Positions 52,836 to 62,126 of a stretch of DNA of 64,000 bases are shown here, one piece after another (the first letter of the stretch is position 1; every line of letters begins with the position of its first letter). The notes under the pieces are model-generated. The model was given only the letters and a program-made list of their open reading frames with translations, ran no database searches and was not told the DNA's origin. The DNA lies in contig JAFSGE010000005.1 of NCBI GenBank assembly GCA_017434885.1, forward strand, positions 186,001 to 250,000, written 5' to 3'. Position numbers and translations under genes: made by a program. The DNA comes from Lachnospiraceae bacterium (GTDB lineage Bacteria; Bacillota; Clostridia; Lachnospirales; Lachnospiraceae).

Positions 52836-53930
52836 TCAAATCATACCGGATGATCTAATCTGTTTTTCCATAATCGCTTGGAGCTCTTTTGCATCATGCT
52901 CTGTTTTGAAATACACGTTATTCCATTCACAAATCATGGAAACCGCTTCTTCAATATGCCACATTGGCTTCCAATGAAACGTATTTTTCAGCTTACTGCA
53001 ATCCAGCTTCAAAAAACCGGCTTCGTGAGGTCCATTGCTGTTAGATGCAATCCGATATTGAAATTTCTTTTCTTTAGCACCCAGCTGCTCCCATTTCTCA
53101 GCAAATAATTTCACAAGTTCACCTGTTGTAATACAATCACATTCATCCGGACCTACATTATAGTAACCTGCATATTGACCATCCATTGTTTGCCTGTATG
53201 CAATCGTCAGATAAACAAACAGAGGCTCCAGAACATGCTGATACGGCCTCGTGCTGTTTGGATTTCTGATTTCCATCACAGCAACATTTTCAATTGCCCT
53301 GACTGCATCCGGAATGATTCTGTCCTTTGCAAAATCACCACCGCCAATTACATTACCGGCGCGTGCCGTGGACACCGGAATACCCGCTTCCATAAAGAAG
53401 CTATTTATATAACTATGCGTAACCAGCTCAGAACAGCTTTTACTGTTGCTGTAAGGGTCATATCCATCCAATGCATCATCCTCACGATATCCCCATATCC
53501 ATTCCCGATTCTGATAGACCTTATCCGTAGTCACATTCAGAAAAGATTTTACGCATGAATGGGTTCTGACCGCTTCACATATATTGACAGTTCCCATTAC
53601 ATTCGTTTCATAAGTATATCGGGGATTTAAATAGGATTCTCTGACTAAAGGTTGTGCTGCCATATGAATCACAACCTCAGGCTGATACATGTCAAAAATT
53701 TTATTTAAATGGTCAAAATCCCGGATATCTCCAATAACACTTACCATATCCCCGCTCATCTTCGTCATTTCAAAAAGGCTGGGGGTTGTTGGAGGCTCTA
53801 AGCTATATCCGATTACCTTTGCTTCCATCATCTTCAATATTTTACAGAGCCACGTCCCCTTAAATCCGGTATGTCCTGTCACCAACACTACTTTATTTTT
53901 GTAAAATTGCTGCATGTCCATCTCTTTCAT
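52836..53930 (-). CDS. rfbG: CDP-glucose 4,6-dehydratase
   Basis: This 364-residue extended SDR has VVLVTGHTGFKGTWLCKIL (the RfbG-type NAD loop), IHMAAQPLVRESY, the Tyr-x3-Lys pair in YDPYSNSKSCSELV and TARAGNVIGGGDFAKDRIIPD, all specific to RfbG/DdhB. It makes CDP-4-keto-6-deoxyglucose, the substrate of the RfbH dehydrase encoded immediately upstream. The start is ATG 53930; ATG 53915 is an alternative. Confidence 0.93.
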   Translation of the reverse strand: MKEMDMQQFYKNKVVLVTGHTGFKGTWLCKILKMMEAKVIGYSLEPPTTPSLFEMTKMSGDMVSVIGDIRDFDHLNKIFDMYQPEVVIHMAAQPLVRESYLNPRYTYETNVMGTVNICEAVRTHSCVKSFLNVTTDKVYQNREWIWGYREDDALDGYDPYSNSKSCSELVTHSYINSFFMEAGIPVSTARAGNVIGGGDFAKDRIIPDAVRAIENVAVMEIRNPNSTRPYQHVLEPLFVYLTIAYRQTMDGQYAGYYNVGPDECDCITTGELVKLFAEKWEQLGAKEKKFQYRIASNSNGPHEAGFLKLDCSKLKNTFHWKPMWHIEEAVSMICEWNNVYFKTEHDAKELQAIMEKQIRSSGMI

Positions 53931-53953
53931 TTTCTTACCACCACGTATGATAC

Positions 53954-55297
53954 CTATTGTGTCATGACTGCTTCTTCTATCATCTGTATCATATAATCAA
54001 TCATTTCATCTGTCATTCCGGGATATACTCCAATCCAAAAGCTGTTTTCCATAATCCGGTCTGTATTTGTTAGTTCGCCAACAATTCTATATCCTTCTCC
54101 GCTCTTTCGCATCTCGTCAAAACAAGGATGCTTTATCAGGTTTCCTGAAAACAGCATTCTCGTCTGAATATTGGCTTCTTCAAGTCTTTGCACTACTTTA
54201 TTGCGGTCAATCCCTTCCCTGCAAGTCATCAAGAATCCAAACCAACTGGGGTCTGCATTTTCGCAGGCTTCCGGAAGAATCAGCTTTTCGGAGAGATGCG
54301 CAAGTCCATTCTTTAGTCTTGCGAAATTGCTCTTACGCTTCTCCACAAATTGAGGGAACTTATCTAATTGTGCGCATCCGATTGCAGCCTGCATATCCGT
54401 CGCTTTCAGATTATATCCAAAGTGAGAATAGACATATTTGTGATCATATCCAAGTGGCAGTTCTCCATACTGCTTATCAAACCGATGTCCGCACAAATTA
54501 TCACATCCCGACGGGCATACACAATCGCGTCCCCAATCTCTGAAAGAACGAATGCATTTATTTAATAGGGAGTTATTGGTATAAACAGCGCCACCTTCTC
54601 CCATTGTCATATGATGCGGCGGATAAAAACTGGAGGTTCCTATATCACCAATTGTACCTGTGTAATACTCCTTACCACCCAACACATATTTTGAGCCCAG
54701 TGCATCACAATTATCCTCAACCAACCACAGCCCATGAGTATCACAAAACGCTTTTACGGTTTTTAAATCAAACGGATTTCCCAAGGTATGAGCTATCATA
54801 ACTGCTTTGGTCCGGTCTGACAAGGCTTGCTCCAACATTGTTACGTCAATATTGTATTGTCCTATTGTAACATCCACAAACACCGGCACAGCACCATATT
54901 GAATAATCGGAGTTACCGTTGTGGGAAATCCTGCAGCCACGGTAATGACCTCATCGCCTCTTTTAATTGCTCTTTCGCCGAGCAGCGGAGATGTCAATGC
55001 CATGAATGCAAGCAGATTTGCAGAAGAACCGGAATTTACCAACGAGCAGTATTTTACATTCAGATATTCTGACAATCGTTTCTCAAATTCGTCGGTATAT
55101 CTGCCTGATGTCAGCCAAAACTCTAACGAAGAATCTACAAGATTGATCATTTCCGCATCATCATAAACACGGGCAGCATATGAAATGCGGTCTCCCGGCT
55201 TAAATGCTTTGGGTTTATTGTGATATAATTTACAATATTCACTTACTCTATCTAATATTTCTTTACGCGCTTCCTGCTCTGTCATATTTTCAAACAT
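53954..55297 (-). CDS. rfbH: CDP-4-keto-6-deoxyglucose 3-dehydrase (RfbH/DdhC, E1)
   Basis: The start is ATG 55297 (MFENMTEQEARKE) behind AAGGAG. The 447-residue PMP-dependent enzyme has the DegT fold but with His replacing the PLP lysine in FYPPHHMTMGEGG (about 228-236), the hallmark of E1. It also has a four-Cys motif, CVCPSGCDNLC (Cys259, 261, 265, 269), for the [2Fe-2S] cluster. It removes the C3 hydroxyl with electrons from a partner reductase (DdhD/E3), which is not encoded in the window. Confidence 0.94.
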   Translation of the reverse strand: MFENMTEQEARKEILDRVSEYCKLYHNKPKAFKPGDRISYAARVYDDAEMINLVDSSLEFWLTSGRYTDEFEKRLSEYLNVKYCSLVNSGSSANLLAFMALTSPLLGERAIKRGDEVITVAAGFPTTVTPIIQYGAVPVFVDVTIGQYNIDVTMLEQALSDRTKAVMIAHTLGNPFDLKTVKAFCDTHGLWLVEDNCDALGSKYVLGGKEYYTGTIGDIGTSSFYPPHHMTMGEGGAVYTNNSLLNKCIRSFRDWGRDCVCPSGCDNLCGHRFDKQYGELPLGYDHKYVYSHFGYNLKATDMQAAIGCAQLDKFPQFVEKRKSNFARLKNGLAHLSEKLILPEACENADPSWFGFLMTCREGIDRNKVVQRLEEANIQTRMLFSGNLIKHPCFDEMRKSGEGYRIVGELTNTDRIMENSFWIGVYPGMTDEMIDYMIQMIEEAVMTQ

Positions 55298-55325
55298 ACT
55301 ATTTTTTCTCCTTAACATTCCTAAA

Positions 55326-56453
55326 TCACAATTGATTACTTTGCATTTCTTTATATAACTTCTTGCGCACTTTCCGCGATTGCACTCTTTGTCCTATTCG
55401 TTTCTGCATGGTCTCATATATAACAGCTAGCAAAAGGGAAAACAAGAATACTGTAATAATACATATTGGAATCATAATTTGATTATCATATCCGCTCCCT
55501 TTCTTTCTTACAATCCTAGACATAATATCCCATACTCCTGCATGAAATAAATAGATAAAAAAAGTCAAGGAAGATAAGCGACTAACGTTCTTTTTAATCT
55601 CTAAATGGGAAAAACCTGCAAACAAACAAACTGAAAAAGCAACTATCCATGGGCATAACGGAAGAATAAGCTGATATTTTAGTTCTTCGTCCGTCACTCC
55701 TTGTAATGCTTGATTGTATCTCATCATTATTACAATTATTCCAATCACAATACTTGCTGCAATACACATTATCCCTTTTAGATTATTTTTCTTCTTATTT
55801 CCTATTTTTCGCAGTTCATACCCTACCATAAAATAACTTACATAACGAAACGAAAAACCAACATCCCAATACAATCCGCTTGTACTCGTCAAATATCCTA
55901 AACTAGCACATGCAAGAAATATCCAAGAGACTCTTCCAAATAACTTTTCACCAATCTGTTCTTTTAAAAGTAACAAAACCGGTGCGAAAAGATATACTCC
56001 TATCATCATATACAAATACCACATATGGTAGTACGGTACTCCATGTAATAAACTTTGAATCGCTTGTATCGAACTGGCAACAATTCGATCAAACACAGTT
56101 CCTCTATCTGTTGTAATAACTACCAAAATAACATAAAATAACATATATCCCAAACTGAATATCATTGTTGGAATACCAATTTTAATAAATGTTTTTTGAT
56201 AAAAGAAATTAAAGTTTCTATTTCTATCATCTGCCAGAATAAAAGCTCCTGATAACATAATGAAACACGGCACCGCAAAACGTGTTAATACATCATAAAT
56301 ACAGGTTACTAAAATCCCCTCCTGATATAGTTCTCCAAAATAATTCTCATTGGTCATCGCCCCTACCCATGTGCTGGTTACATGAATACCTATCACCGCT
56401 ATAGTGCTGATAATTCTCAACAAATCATAATTATATTCTCTTCTGACGTCCAT
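55326..56453 (-). CDS. Acyltransferase-3 membrane protein (WecH-like)
   Basis: The 375-residue protein has YDLLRIISTIAVIGIHVTSTW with the family His, RFAVPCFIMLSGAFILAD and about ten membrane segments; this form resembles WecH, which acetylates enterobacterial common antigen. It is inserted between rfbH and rfbF, so an O-acetylated 3,6-dideoxyhexose (as on Salmonella abequose) is a reasonable idea. AAGGA precedes the ATG at a long spacing. Confidence 0.85.
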   Translation of the reverse strand: MDVRREYNYDLLRIISTIAVIGIHVTSTWVGAMTNENYFGELYQEGILVTCIYDVLTRFAVPCFIMLSGAFILADDRNRNFNFFYQKTFIKIGIPTMIFSLGYMLFYVILVVITTDRGTVFDRIVASSIQAIQSLLHGVPYYHMWYLYMMIGVYLFAPVLLLLKEQIGEKLFGRVSWIFLACASLGYLTSTSGLYWDVGFSFRYVSYFMVGYELRKIGNKKKNNLKGIMCIAASIVIGIIVIMMRYNQALQGVTDEELKYQLILPLCPWIVAFSVCLFAGFSHLEIKKNVSRLSSLTFFIYLFHAGVWDIMSRIVRKKGSGYDNQIMIPICIITVFLFSLLLAVIYETMQKRIGQRVQSRKVRKKLYKEMQSNQL

Positions 56454-56499
56454 GACACTACTTTTTCCTTACCCTATGCTACAATACAACCTTTGTCTC

Positions 56500-57285
56500 T
56501 TATGCATTATTCTCCCAGACTTTCCAAGGCGCTTTGCCTGCATTCCACATTTTTTCCAATTTTCTTTTCTCATTCAGAGTGTCCATGCATTGCCAGAAAC
56601 CATTATGGCGATAACTCATCAGTTCCCCACTACCGGCAAGCTTCTCCATAGGTTCCGCTTCCAAAATCGTACTGTCATCTTTTAAATAATCAAAAATTTC
56701 TGATTCAAATACCATATATCCAACATTAATCGGCATGCCATCTCCCGTTTTTTTCTCACGGAAGGAACGTACTGCACCTATGTCCGTAATATCAAGAACC
56801 CCTTTGTCCTGTTGCAGTACAACGGATGTGAGCGTTGCAATTTTCCCGTGAGATTGATGATATGCCAATAAATCCTTAATATTGACATCACAAACCCCAT
56901 CTCCGTAAGTCATCATAAAGGTTTCACCATTTATATATGGCTCTATTCTCTTAATTCGTCCGCCTGTCATCGTTTCACGACCGGTATCTGCTACTGTAAC
57001 CTTCCATGGTTCCGCCACGCCGCGGTGAATTGTCATTTCACCATCCTTAGTGTAGTCAAAGGTAACATCGTTAGTATAAAGAAAATAGTTTGCAAACCAT
57101 TCTTTGATATACTCCTGCTTGTACCCTGCACAAATTATAAACTCATTAAACCCATAGAAAGAATATTCTTTCATAATATGCCATAAGATCGGTTTCCCTC
57201 CGATCTCAACCATCGGCTTTGGCCGCATCTCACTTTCTTCTGATATCCGTGTGCCGGCACCTCCGGCAAGAAGAACTACTTTCAT
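56500..57285 (-). CDS. rfbF: Glucose-1-phosphate cytidylyltransferase
   Basis: The 261-residue nucleotidyltransferase has VVLLAGGAGTRISEESEMR, KPMVEIGGKPILWHIMKEY, and MMTYGDGVCDVNI, the diagnostic RfbF/DdhA motifs. It makes CDP-glucose from CTP and glucose-1-phosphate, the first step of the CDP-3,6-dideoxyhexose pathway. Its ATG lies 1 bp after the stop of the SDR gene at 57287. Confidence 0.94.
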   Translation of the reverse strand: MKVVLLAGGAGTRISEESEMRPKPMVEIGGKPILWHIMKEYSFYGFNEFIICAGYKQEYIKEWFANYFLYTNDVTFDYTKDGEMTIHRGVAEPWKVTVADTGRETMTGGRIKRIEPYINGETFMMTYGDGVCDVNIKDLLAYHQSHGKIATLTSVVLQQDKGVLDITDIGAVRSFREKKTGDGMPINVGYMVFESEIFDYLKDDSTILEAEPMEKLAGSGELMSYRHNGFWQCMDTLNEKRKLEKMWNAGKAPWKVWENNA

Positions 57286-57286
57286 T

Positions 57287-58240
57287 TTAATCCATATCCC
57301 TTTCTACTATCCACGTGAGTGTTCTGGCAATTCCCTCTTTAAAAGAAATACAAGGCGTAAAACCCACATCCTGTTTCAATTCACTGATATCTGCCTCCAA
57401 ATGCATCACTTGTTTAGGAGAATACGCAATTTCTCCAAAACCTATTTCCGCACCCGGACTCACAATATTTCTTATTATGCTTATATACTCATACAGCGGT
57501 CTTCCATGACCACTTCCTATTACATAAGTCTTCCCATTTACTATATCACCATCCGCACAACCAAGCAAGTAAAACGCCTTCGCTACATCCTCTGCAAAGA
57601 GAAAATCCCAAATTTGTTCTCCCTTGGTACAGGAAACATGTTCTCCTTTCAGCAGTTTTCTAATCGTACCGGTCACCAACGTATTTACACCATCATGCGG
57701 TCCATACACACTTAAGATTCTCGTCCACACATGTTCTAAATCCAGCTCTTCACACTTTAAACGGCTCATATTTCCGGCACAAAGCTTGGCTATTCCATAC
57801 CCGTTTTCCGGGAATACAGGCGTCTTTGATGTTAAAGGGAAATTGCTTCTGCCATATTCCGCCTGCGAACCTGCTCCGATAAATCTCTTGCATCCCAGCT
57901 CCTTCGCCACTTGAACAGCATCTATCGTATATTGAATATTTCTAATCTGTCCTTCTACATTGTTACGCGCATTGCCAAAAGTTCCATCCCATGCAAAATG
58001 ATAAAAAACAGCGTTTTTTATATCGATTCCGTTATGAGTTATCATTGCAGGCAACTCGCATAACGCATCTAAATTACACTCCATAATACAAACAAGCGGA
58101 TGATTTGGAATCGAATCTATCCGCTTAGAATTTTTATGACACACTGCAACTACTTCTATTTCTTCTTTAATCAGTTTTTGAATTAGTGCTATTCCTATTG
58201 CACCGGTCGCTCCTGTAATAATTGCTTTTTGCACTTTCAA
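57287..58240 (-). CDS. NAD(P)-dependent sugar reductase/epimerase (SDR, CDP-dideoxyhexose terminal step candidate)
   Basis: The start is TTG 58240 behind AAGGAG (GTG 58234 is possible). The 317-residue extended SDR has AIITGATGAIGIALIQKL, Ser in IGAGSQAEYG, Tyr-x3-Lys in NGYGIAKLCAG and EQIWDFLFAEDVAKAFYLL. It is a paralogue of the SDR at 59486 (shared WDFL, YxIGSG and SxxEGI elements). Directly upstream of rfbF, it is a candidate C4 reductase giving abequose-, paratose- or related CDP-sugars, like RfbJ/Prt. Its first 74 bp overlap the end of the GT4 gene. Confidence 0.83.
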   Translation of the reverse strand: MKVQKAIITGATGAIGIALIQKLIKEEIEVVAVCHKNSKRIDSIPNHPLVCIMECNLDALCELPAMITHNGIDIKNAVFYHFAWDGTFGNARNNVEGQIRNIQYTIDAVQVAKELGCKRFIGAGSQAEYGRSNFPLTSKTPVFPENGYGIAKLCAGNMSRLKCEELDLEHVWTRILSVYGPHDGVNTLVTGTIRKLLKGEHVSCTKGEQIWDFLFAEDVAKAFYLLGCADGDIVNGKTYVIGSGHGRPLYEYISIIRNIVSPGAEIGFGEIAYSPKQVMHLEADISELKQDVGFTPCISFKEGIARTLTWIVERDMD

Positions 58241-59438
58241 ACAACTCCTTATATTGTTTTCCTACTACCTCATATGAAAATTGTTGCGCTTTCTTATATG
58301 CTGCTTGTCCTAACTCCTCTGAATGACTAATACAATAGCTGATTCCCTGCGCTAAATCCTTCGAATTGTATAATTCGGCCAAATATCCATTCTTTCTATG
58401 CTCAATTTGATCCAAAAGCCCTCCTACACCAAAAGCCGTAACCGGAGTTCCGCATGCCAAAGCCTCACAACAGGTAAATCCAAAAGATTCTTGTATAGAC
58501 GGAGTCACCATAACATCTGCTACGCTATATATTTCAGACATTTCATTTTCGTTTTCAATATATCCCACTGTTTTATAATTCTGCTTAATATTCTGTAATG
58601 TCTTTTCACTTGTTCTGCCGAAAATCAAAAGGAAAACATCTTTGTCATCCAAGCATTCAAGTGCTTTTAGCAGATAGGCAAAGCCTTTATTTTTGTCTTC
58701 TGTTCCTGCATTATCTGCACCAAACAAAACAATCTTTTTTTCTAACGGTAATTGCAACTTTCTTTTTACTTGTTCCTTATTCCTGGGATAATATACTTTC
58801 GTATTAATGCAATTAGGAATATAGTAAATCATTTTATTTTTTAAAAGATGACTGTCTTGAACATTTTTCACACTACATCTGCTTGGTCCAATAACGTAAA
58901 AATTAAATTGACTATATACTTTCTGTTTGTCCTTAAAGTTTTTGCTGCTAACACTTTTTCCCCATTTATGCACTACTAACGGACATTCTTTACATGTATC
59001 CTGATACCTGCCACAATACATATCGCAATGACATCCCCCGGTATACGGCCACATATCATGCATAATCCATATTACCGGTTTTCCTAATGCTAAAATTTTT
59101 TTTAGCGATTTAGGCGACAAAAAAGAATTAACCCAATGTAAAACAATAATGTCTGCATCCTTCAAGCTGGGATGCCCGGATATATCGCTTCCTAAAGCTT
59201 CACGGATAATGATTCCATTTCTGCTAAGTAACAAATTGATACAATTTTTCAGCTTTGAATTTGCCTGTTTTAAAAAAGAATCTAAATATTCGATACCTTC
59301 CGTACTTTTTTTTGTCTTATTTCGAAAAAGGATGGTTGAATCAACGTTTTGTTGTTGTAAGCTTTCCCTGATTCGCTGGGCAGCTTTATAAGCACCACCC
59401 ACATCTATGGTTGTAATATGGAGAATTTTAATGTTCAT
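58167..59438 (-). CDS. Glycosyltransferase family 4
   Basis: The start is ATG 59438 (MNIKILHITT) behind AAGGAAAG. The 423-residue GT-B protein has the N-terminal loop TIDVGGAYKAAQRI and a CDMYCGRYQDTCKECP cysteine patch (four Cys, perhaps zinc-binding), as in WcaC/mannosyltransferase-like members. The donor site VTPSIQESFGFTCCEALACG has E-x7-E. The last 25 residues (SAKSNYYRSDRCNRNSTNS...) are out-of-frame reading of the next gene and are probably a stop-codon loss or frame slip tail. Donor unknown. Confidence 0.87.
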   Translation of the reverse strand: MNIKILHITTIDVGGAYKAAQRIRESLQQQNVDSTILFRNKTKKSTEGIEYLDSFLKQANSKLKNCINLLLSRNGIIIREALGSDISGHPSLKDADIIVLHWVNSFLSPKSLKKILALGKPVIWIMHDMWPYTGGCHCDMYCGRYQDTCKECPLVVHKWGKSVSSKNFKDKQKVYSQFNFYVIGPSRCSVKNVQDSHLLKNKMIYYIPNCINTKVYYPRNKEQVKRKLQLPLEKKIVLFGADNAGTEDKNKGFAYLLKALECLDDKDVFLLIFGRTSEKTLQNIKQNYKTVGYIENENEMSEIYSVADVMVTPSIQESFGFTCCEALACGTPVTAFGVGGLLDQIEHRKNGYLAELYNSKDLAQGISYCISHSEELGQAAYKKAQQFSYEVVGKQYKELFESAKSNYYRSDRCNRNSTNSKTD

Positions 59439-59485
59439 CAATCATCTTTCCTTTTTATTTCTAATTATTCTGCCTCCATAAAAAA

Positions 59486-60397
59486 CTAATATTGAAGATT
59501 TCTGTAATATTCTATAGTCTTTCTGATTCCTTCTTCAAAAGAAATCTCCGGTATAAATCCTGTATCCTTTGTTAAATCATATATACTCACACAGGAACTA
59601 AATACCTTATCTGATAATTCAGGTTTTACGCCTATTCCCAATTCCTGATTTGGATTTATGATATCACGTATTGTTATGATATAGTCTTTCAATGGCTTGA
59701 ACACACCACTACCGATAGCATAAGTTTTTCCTGCAAATCCTCTTTCACCAATATAACGAAGAGCTCTTACTACTTCTTTCACATACAGGAAATCCCACAT
59801 TTGTGTCAAATACCCATATTCCGGAATATCGCCTCTTAACAAAGATAGTATGGTATATGTTATGATATTATTATCTCTGCGGCCTTCTCCAAACGTACTG
59901 GGAAGTACCGTCCATATAAATTGCATTTTCAAAAGACGAGCGCGTGTCTCTAACAAGTAATGAACCGCTGTTTTTGCCGCACCATACATATCATTTGGCG
60001 TCTGTTTTGCATTTACATCCATGATACTCTCACAAAACGAATATTCTGCCACTGTACCAATTCCAATAAATTTTGCTGCACCAATCTCATATGCATAGTC
60101 TAACATTTCCATGGAAAATGAAATATTGTTCATCTGAAGCCTGCAATCATTTTTATCTTGGGTAGCAACACCACCCCAGCCCAAATGATAGAACGCATCA
60201 ATTGGTTCTTTTTGTTCTTTTAATCTTTCGTATTCCTCAGAATAATATACAACAACATTTACACCTTCCCTATCAGTAACACTGCATTGAGCGGCCTCTC
60301 GCACTAACATAATTACTTCTATCGATTGTTCTAACATTTCTTCTACCAGCCATGAGCCGATAAAACCGGTTCCTCCGGTAATAACTACTTTTTGCAT
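59486..60397 (-). CDS. NAD(P)-dependent sugar reductase/epimerase (SDR), paralogue of 57287
   Basis: The 303-residue extended SDR has KVVITGGTGFIGSWLVEEM, IGIGTVAEYSF and Tyr-x3-Lys in NDMYGAAKTAVHYL. TQMWDFLYVKEVVRALRYI and TYAIGSGVFKPLKDYIITIRD align with the neighbouring SDR. AGAGG precedes the ATG. With 57287 it gives two candidates for the last step of CDP-dideoxyhexose formation, for example a reductase and an epimerase or two reductases with different stereochemistry. Confidence 0.83.
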   Translation of the reverse strand: MQKVVITGGTGFIGSWLVEEMLEQSIEVIMLVREAAQCSVTDREGVNVVVYYSEEYERLKEQKEPIDAFYHLGWGGVATQDKNDCRLQMNNISFSMEMLDYAYEIGAAKFIGIGTVAEYSFCESIMDVNAKQTPNDMYGAAKTAVHYLLETRARLLKMQFIWTVLPSTFGEGRRDNNIITYTILSLLRGDIPEYGYLTQMWDFLYVKEVVRALRYIGERGFAGKTYAIGSGVFKPLKDYIITIRDIINPNQELGIGVKPELSDKVFSSCVSIYDLTKDTGFIPEISFEEGIRKTIEYYRNLQY

Positions 60398-60416
60398 ATA
60401 TTATCCTCTTAGCAAA

Positions 60417-61373
60417 TTACTCTGCATCTGTATTATTACGCTTCATATTAATTCTTCTATCTTCTAGCACAATCGGATGCTGCATTGTCCGTATATTAAT
60501 ATTGGCAATATATTCGCCCAAAAATCCAAGAAAAAATATCTGCACACCACCTACAAAGAAAATGCCGATAATAATTGCAGCGGTACCAACATCATAATAA
60601 CTCCAATCAACTAACTTTAAAATGAGTGTCACAATTGCAAGCAAAAAACAAATTGCCGAAAGTCCCATTCCAAGGAAAGTCGCCATTCTCAAAACAGCCT
60701 TCGATGACGAGGTCAGTCCCAGCATTGCCACATCATAGTAACGCATAAAGTTAAAACTGGTTTTTCCTTTTTCACGTTTGTTTTGTTCGTACTCTACTTC
60801 GGCTCTCTCATATCCAATTTCAGCTACCAGTCCGCGAAGATATGGTAATGGGTCATTTAATTTGCGTAATTCTTTTATAAAAGAAGCGTCATATAAACCA
60901 AATCCATCAAAATGTTCTATATGTTCTGTCTCTGATATCTTTGTCAAAAGCTTATAATATATACTTCTGACAAAATACATTATTTTACTTTCTCTGCTCT
61001 TAGATTTAATTCCGACAACTATCCTGTGTCCCTTTTCCCATTCTTCTACCATCCTGGGAATTACTTCCGGCGGATCCTGCATATCCGCATACATTAAGAC
61101 TGCAGCATCTCCTTCTGCCTGCGTCAATCCATAAAAAGAAGATTTGGAAAAACCAAAATTAGTTGCATTAAAAATGGCTTGAACCCGTTTGTCTTTTTGG
61201 GTTAATTCCTCAATCAACTTGCGCGTTGAATCTTTTGAAGCATTGTCTATGAACAATAATTCCATCTCATACTCTTTCAATTGATTTTGAAACAGTTCAT
61301 TCACTCTTTCATATATATTTTGGATATTTAATTCTTCGTTATAAGTAGGTACTACAATCGTTATTGTCTTCAT
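60417..61373 (-). CDS. GtrB-like polyprenyl-phosphate glycosyltransferase (GT2)
   Basis: The 318-residue protein has TITIVVPTYNEELNIQNI, LFIDNASKDSTR, the metal motif MYADMQDPPEVI, and two C-terminal membrane helices (about 230-290) with FLGFLGEYIANINIRTMQHP. The CDP-dideoxyhexose or a related sugar could be its donor, as in O-antigen modification systems, but no GtrA flippase is seen. Its ATG follows AGAGAG. Confidence 0.88.
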   Translation of the reverse strand: MKTITIVVPTYNEELNIQNIYERVNELFQNQLKEYEMELLFIDNASKDSTRKLIEELTQKDKRVQAIFNATNFGFSKSSFYGLTQAEGDAAVLMYADMQDPPEVIPRMVEEWEKGHRIVVGIKSKSRESKIMYFVRSIYYKLLTKISETEHIEHFDGFGLYDASFIKELRKLNDPLPYLRGLVAEIGYERAEVEYEQNKREKGKTSFNFMRYYDVAMLGLTSSSKAVLRMATFLGMGLSAICFLLAIVTLILKLVDWSYYDVGTAAIIIGIFFVGGVQIFFLGFLGEYIANINIRTMQHPIVLEDRRINMKRNNTDAE

Positions 61374-61382
61374 ATACTCTCT

Positions 61383-62117
61383 CTATTTCTGTCCATGCAA
61401 AAAATCATATATTTTGCATTTGATAACTGTTTTTTTATATTCACTGCTCGAAATAAGATTATGTTTTTTTCTTACCTTCAGCAAATCATAATAAGCTTTG
61501 GGAGAGGCACACATTCCCCCTGTTGAAAAATTTGCAATCACTCTGTAGACAGGTGTAAATACCACTCTATTATCCTGTACCATTCTTAACATGAAATCAT
61601 AATCTGCTGCACTGATAAATTGCGTATCATAGACTCCCAAATCATCATATAACTGCTTGGTAATAAAACACGCCGGATGACCAATCATGCTCTCTTGTAA
61701 AAAAAGGTGAGAATTGATACCTATGCTTTTCTCAACTCCATTATGAAGCGTGCGAATTGCACCATATAATATCTGATATGGTTGCTCCGACATGGCCTCT
61801 ATCATCCGCTCTACTGCATCCGTTTCGTAAAAATCATCACTGTTAATAATCCCTACCAATTGTCCTGATGCCATGCGTATTCCCTTATTCATAGCATCAT
61901 ATATCCCATAATCAGGCTCTGATATCCATTTCATTCTCCCGTCAAATTGGGATTCATATTCTTTAATAATATTGACAGTTCCGTCTGTAGAATTGCCATC
62001 TATTATAATATACTCATAACCTTTATATGACTGGTTTAAAACACTTTCAATTGTCTTTTTTATTGTTTTCTCACTATTATAACTGACGGTAATAATTGAA
62101 CACACAATATCTTTCAT
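61383..62117 (-). CDS. Glycosyltransferase family 2 (WcaA-like)
   Basis: The 244-residue GT2 starts VCSIITVSYNSEKTIKKTIES and has IIIDGNSTDGTVNII, GIINSDDFYE and MIGHPACFITKQLYDDLG then SAADYDFMLRM. It is similar in size and motifs to 62127 and 8118, and forms with the next gene a tandem pair derived from one ancestor. The ribosome binding site is weak (TTTGAG). Confidence 0.88.
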   Translation of the reverse strand: MKDIVCSIITVSYNSEKTIKKTIESVLNQSYKGYEYIIIDGNSTDGTVNIIKEYESQFDGRMKWISEPDYGIYDAMNKGIRMASGQLVGIINSDDFYETDAVERMIEAMSEQPYQILYGAIRTLHNGVEKSIGINSHLFLQESMIGHPACFITKQLYDDLGVYDTQFISAADYDFMLRMVQDNRVVFTPVYRVIANFSTGGMCASPKAYYDLLKVRKKHNLISSSEYKKTVIKCKIYDFLHGQK

Positions 62118-62126
62118 TTGCTCAAA

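Noticed and set aside
54067-54543. 158-codon plus-strand frame opposite rfbH
   Set aside because: It lies antisense to a fully conserved enzyme gene and has no ribosome binding site or recognisable motif.
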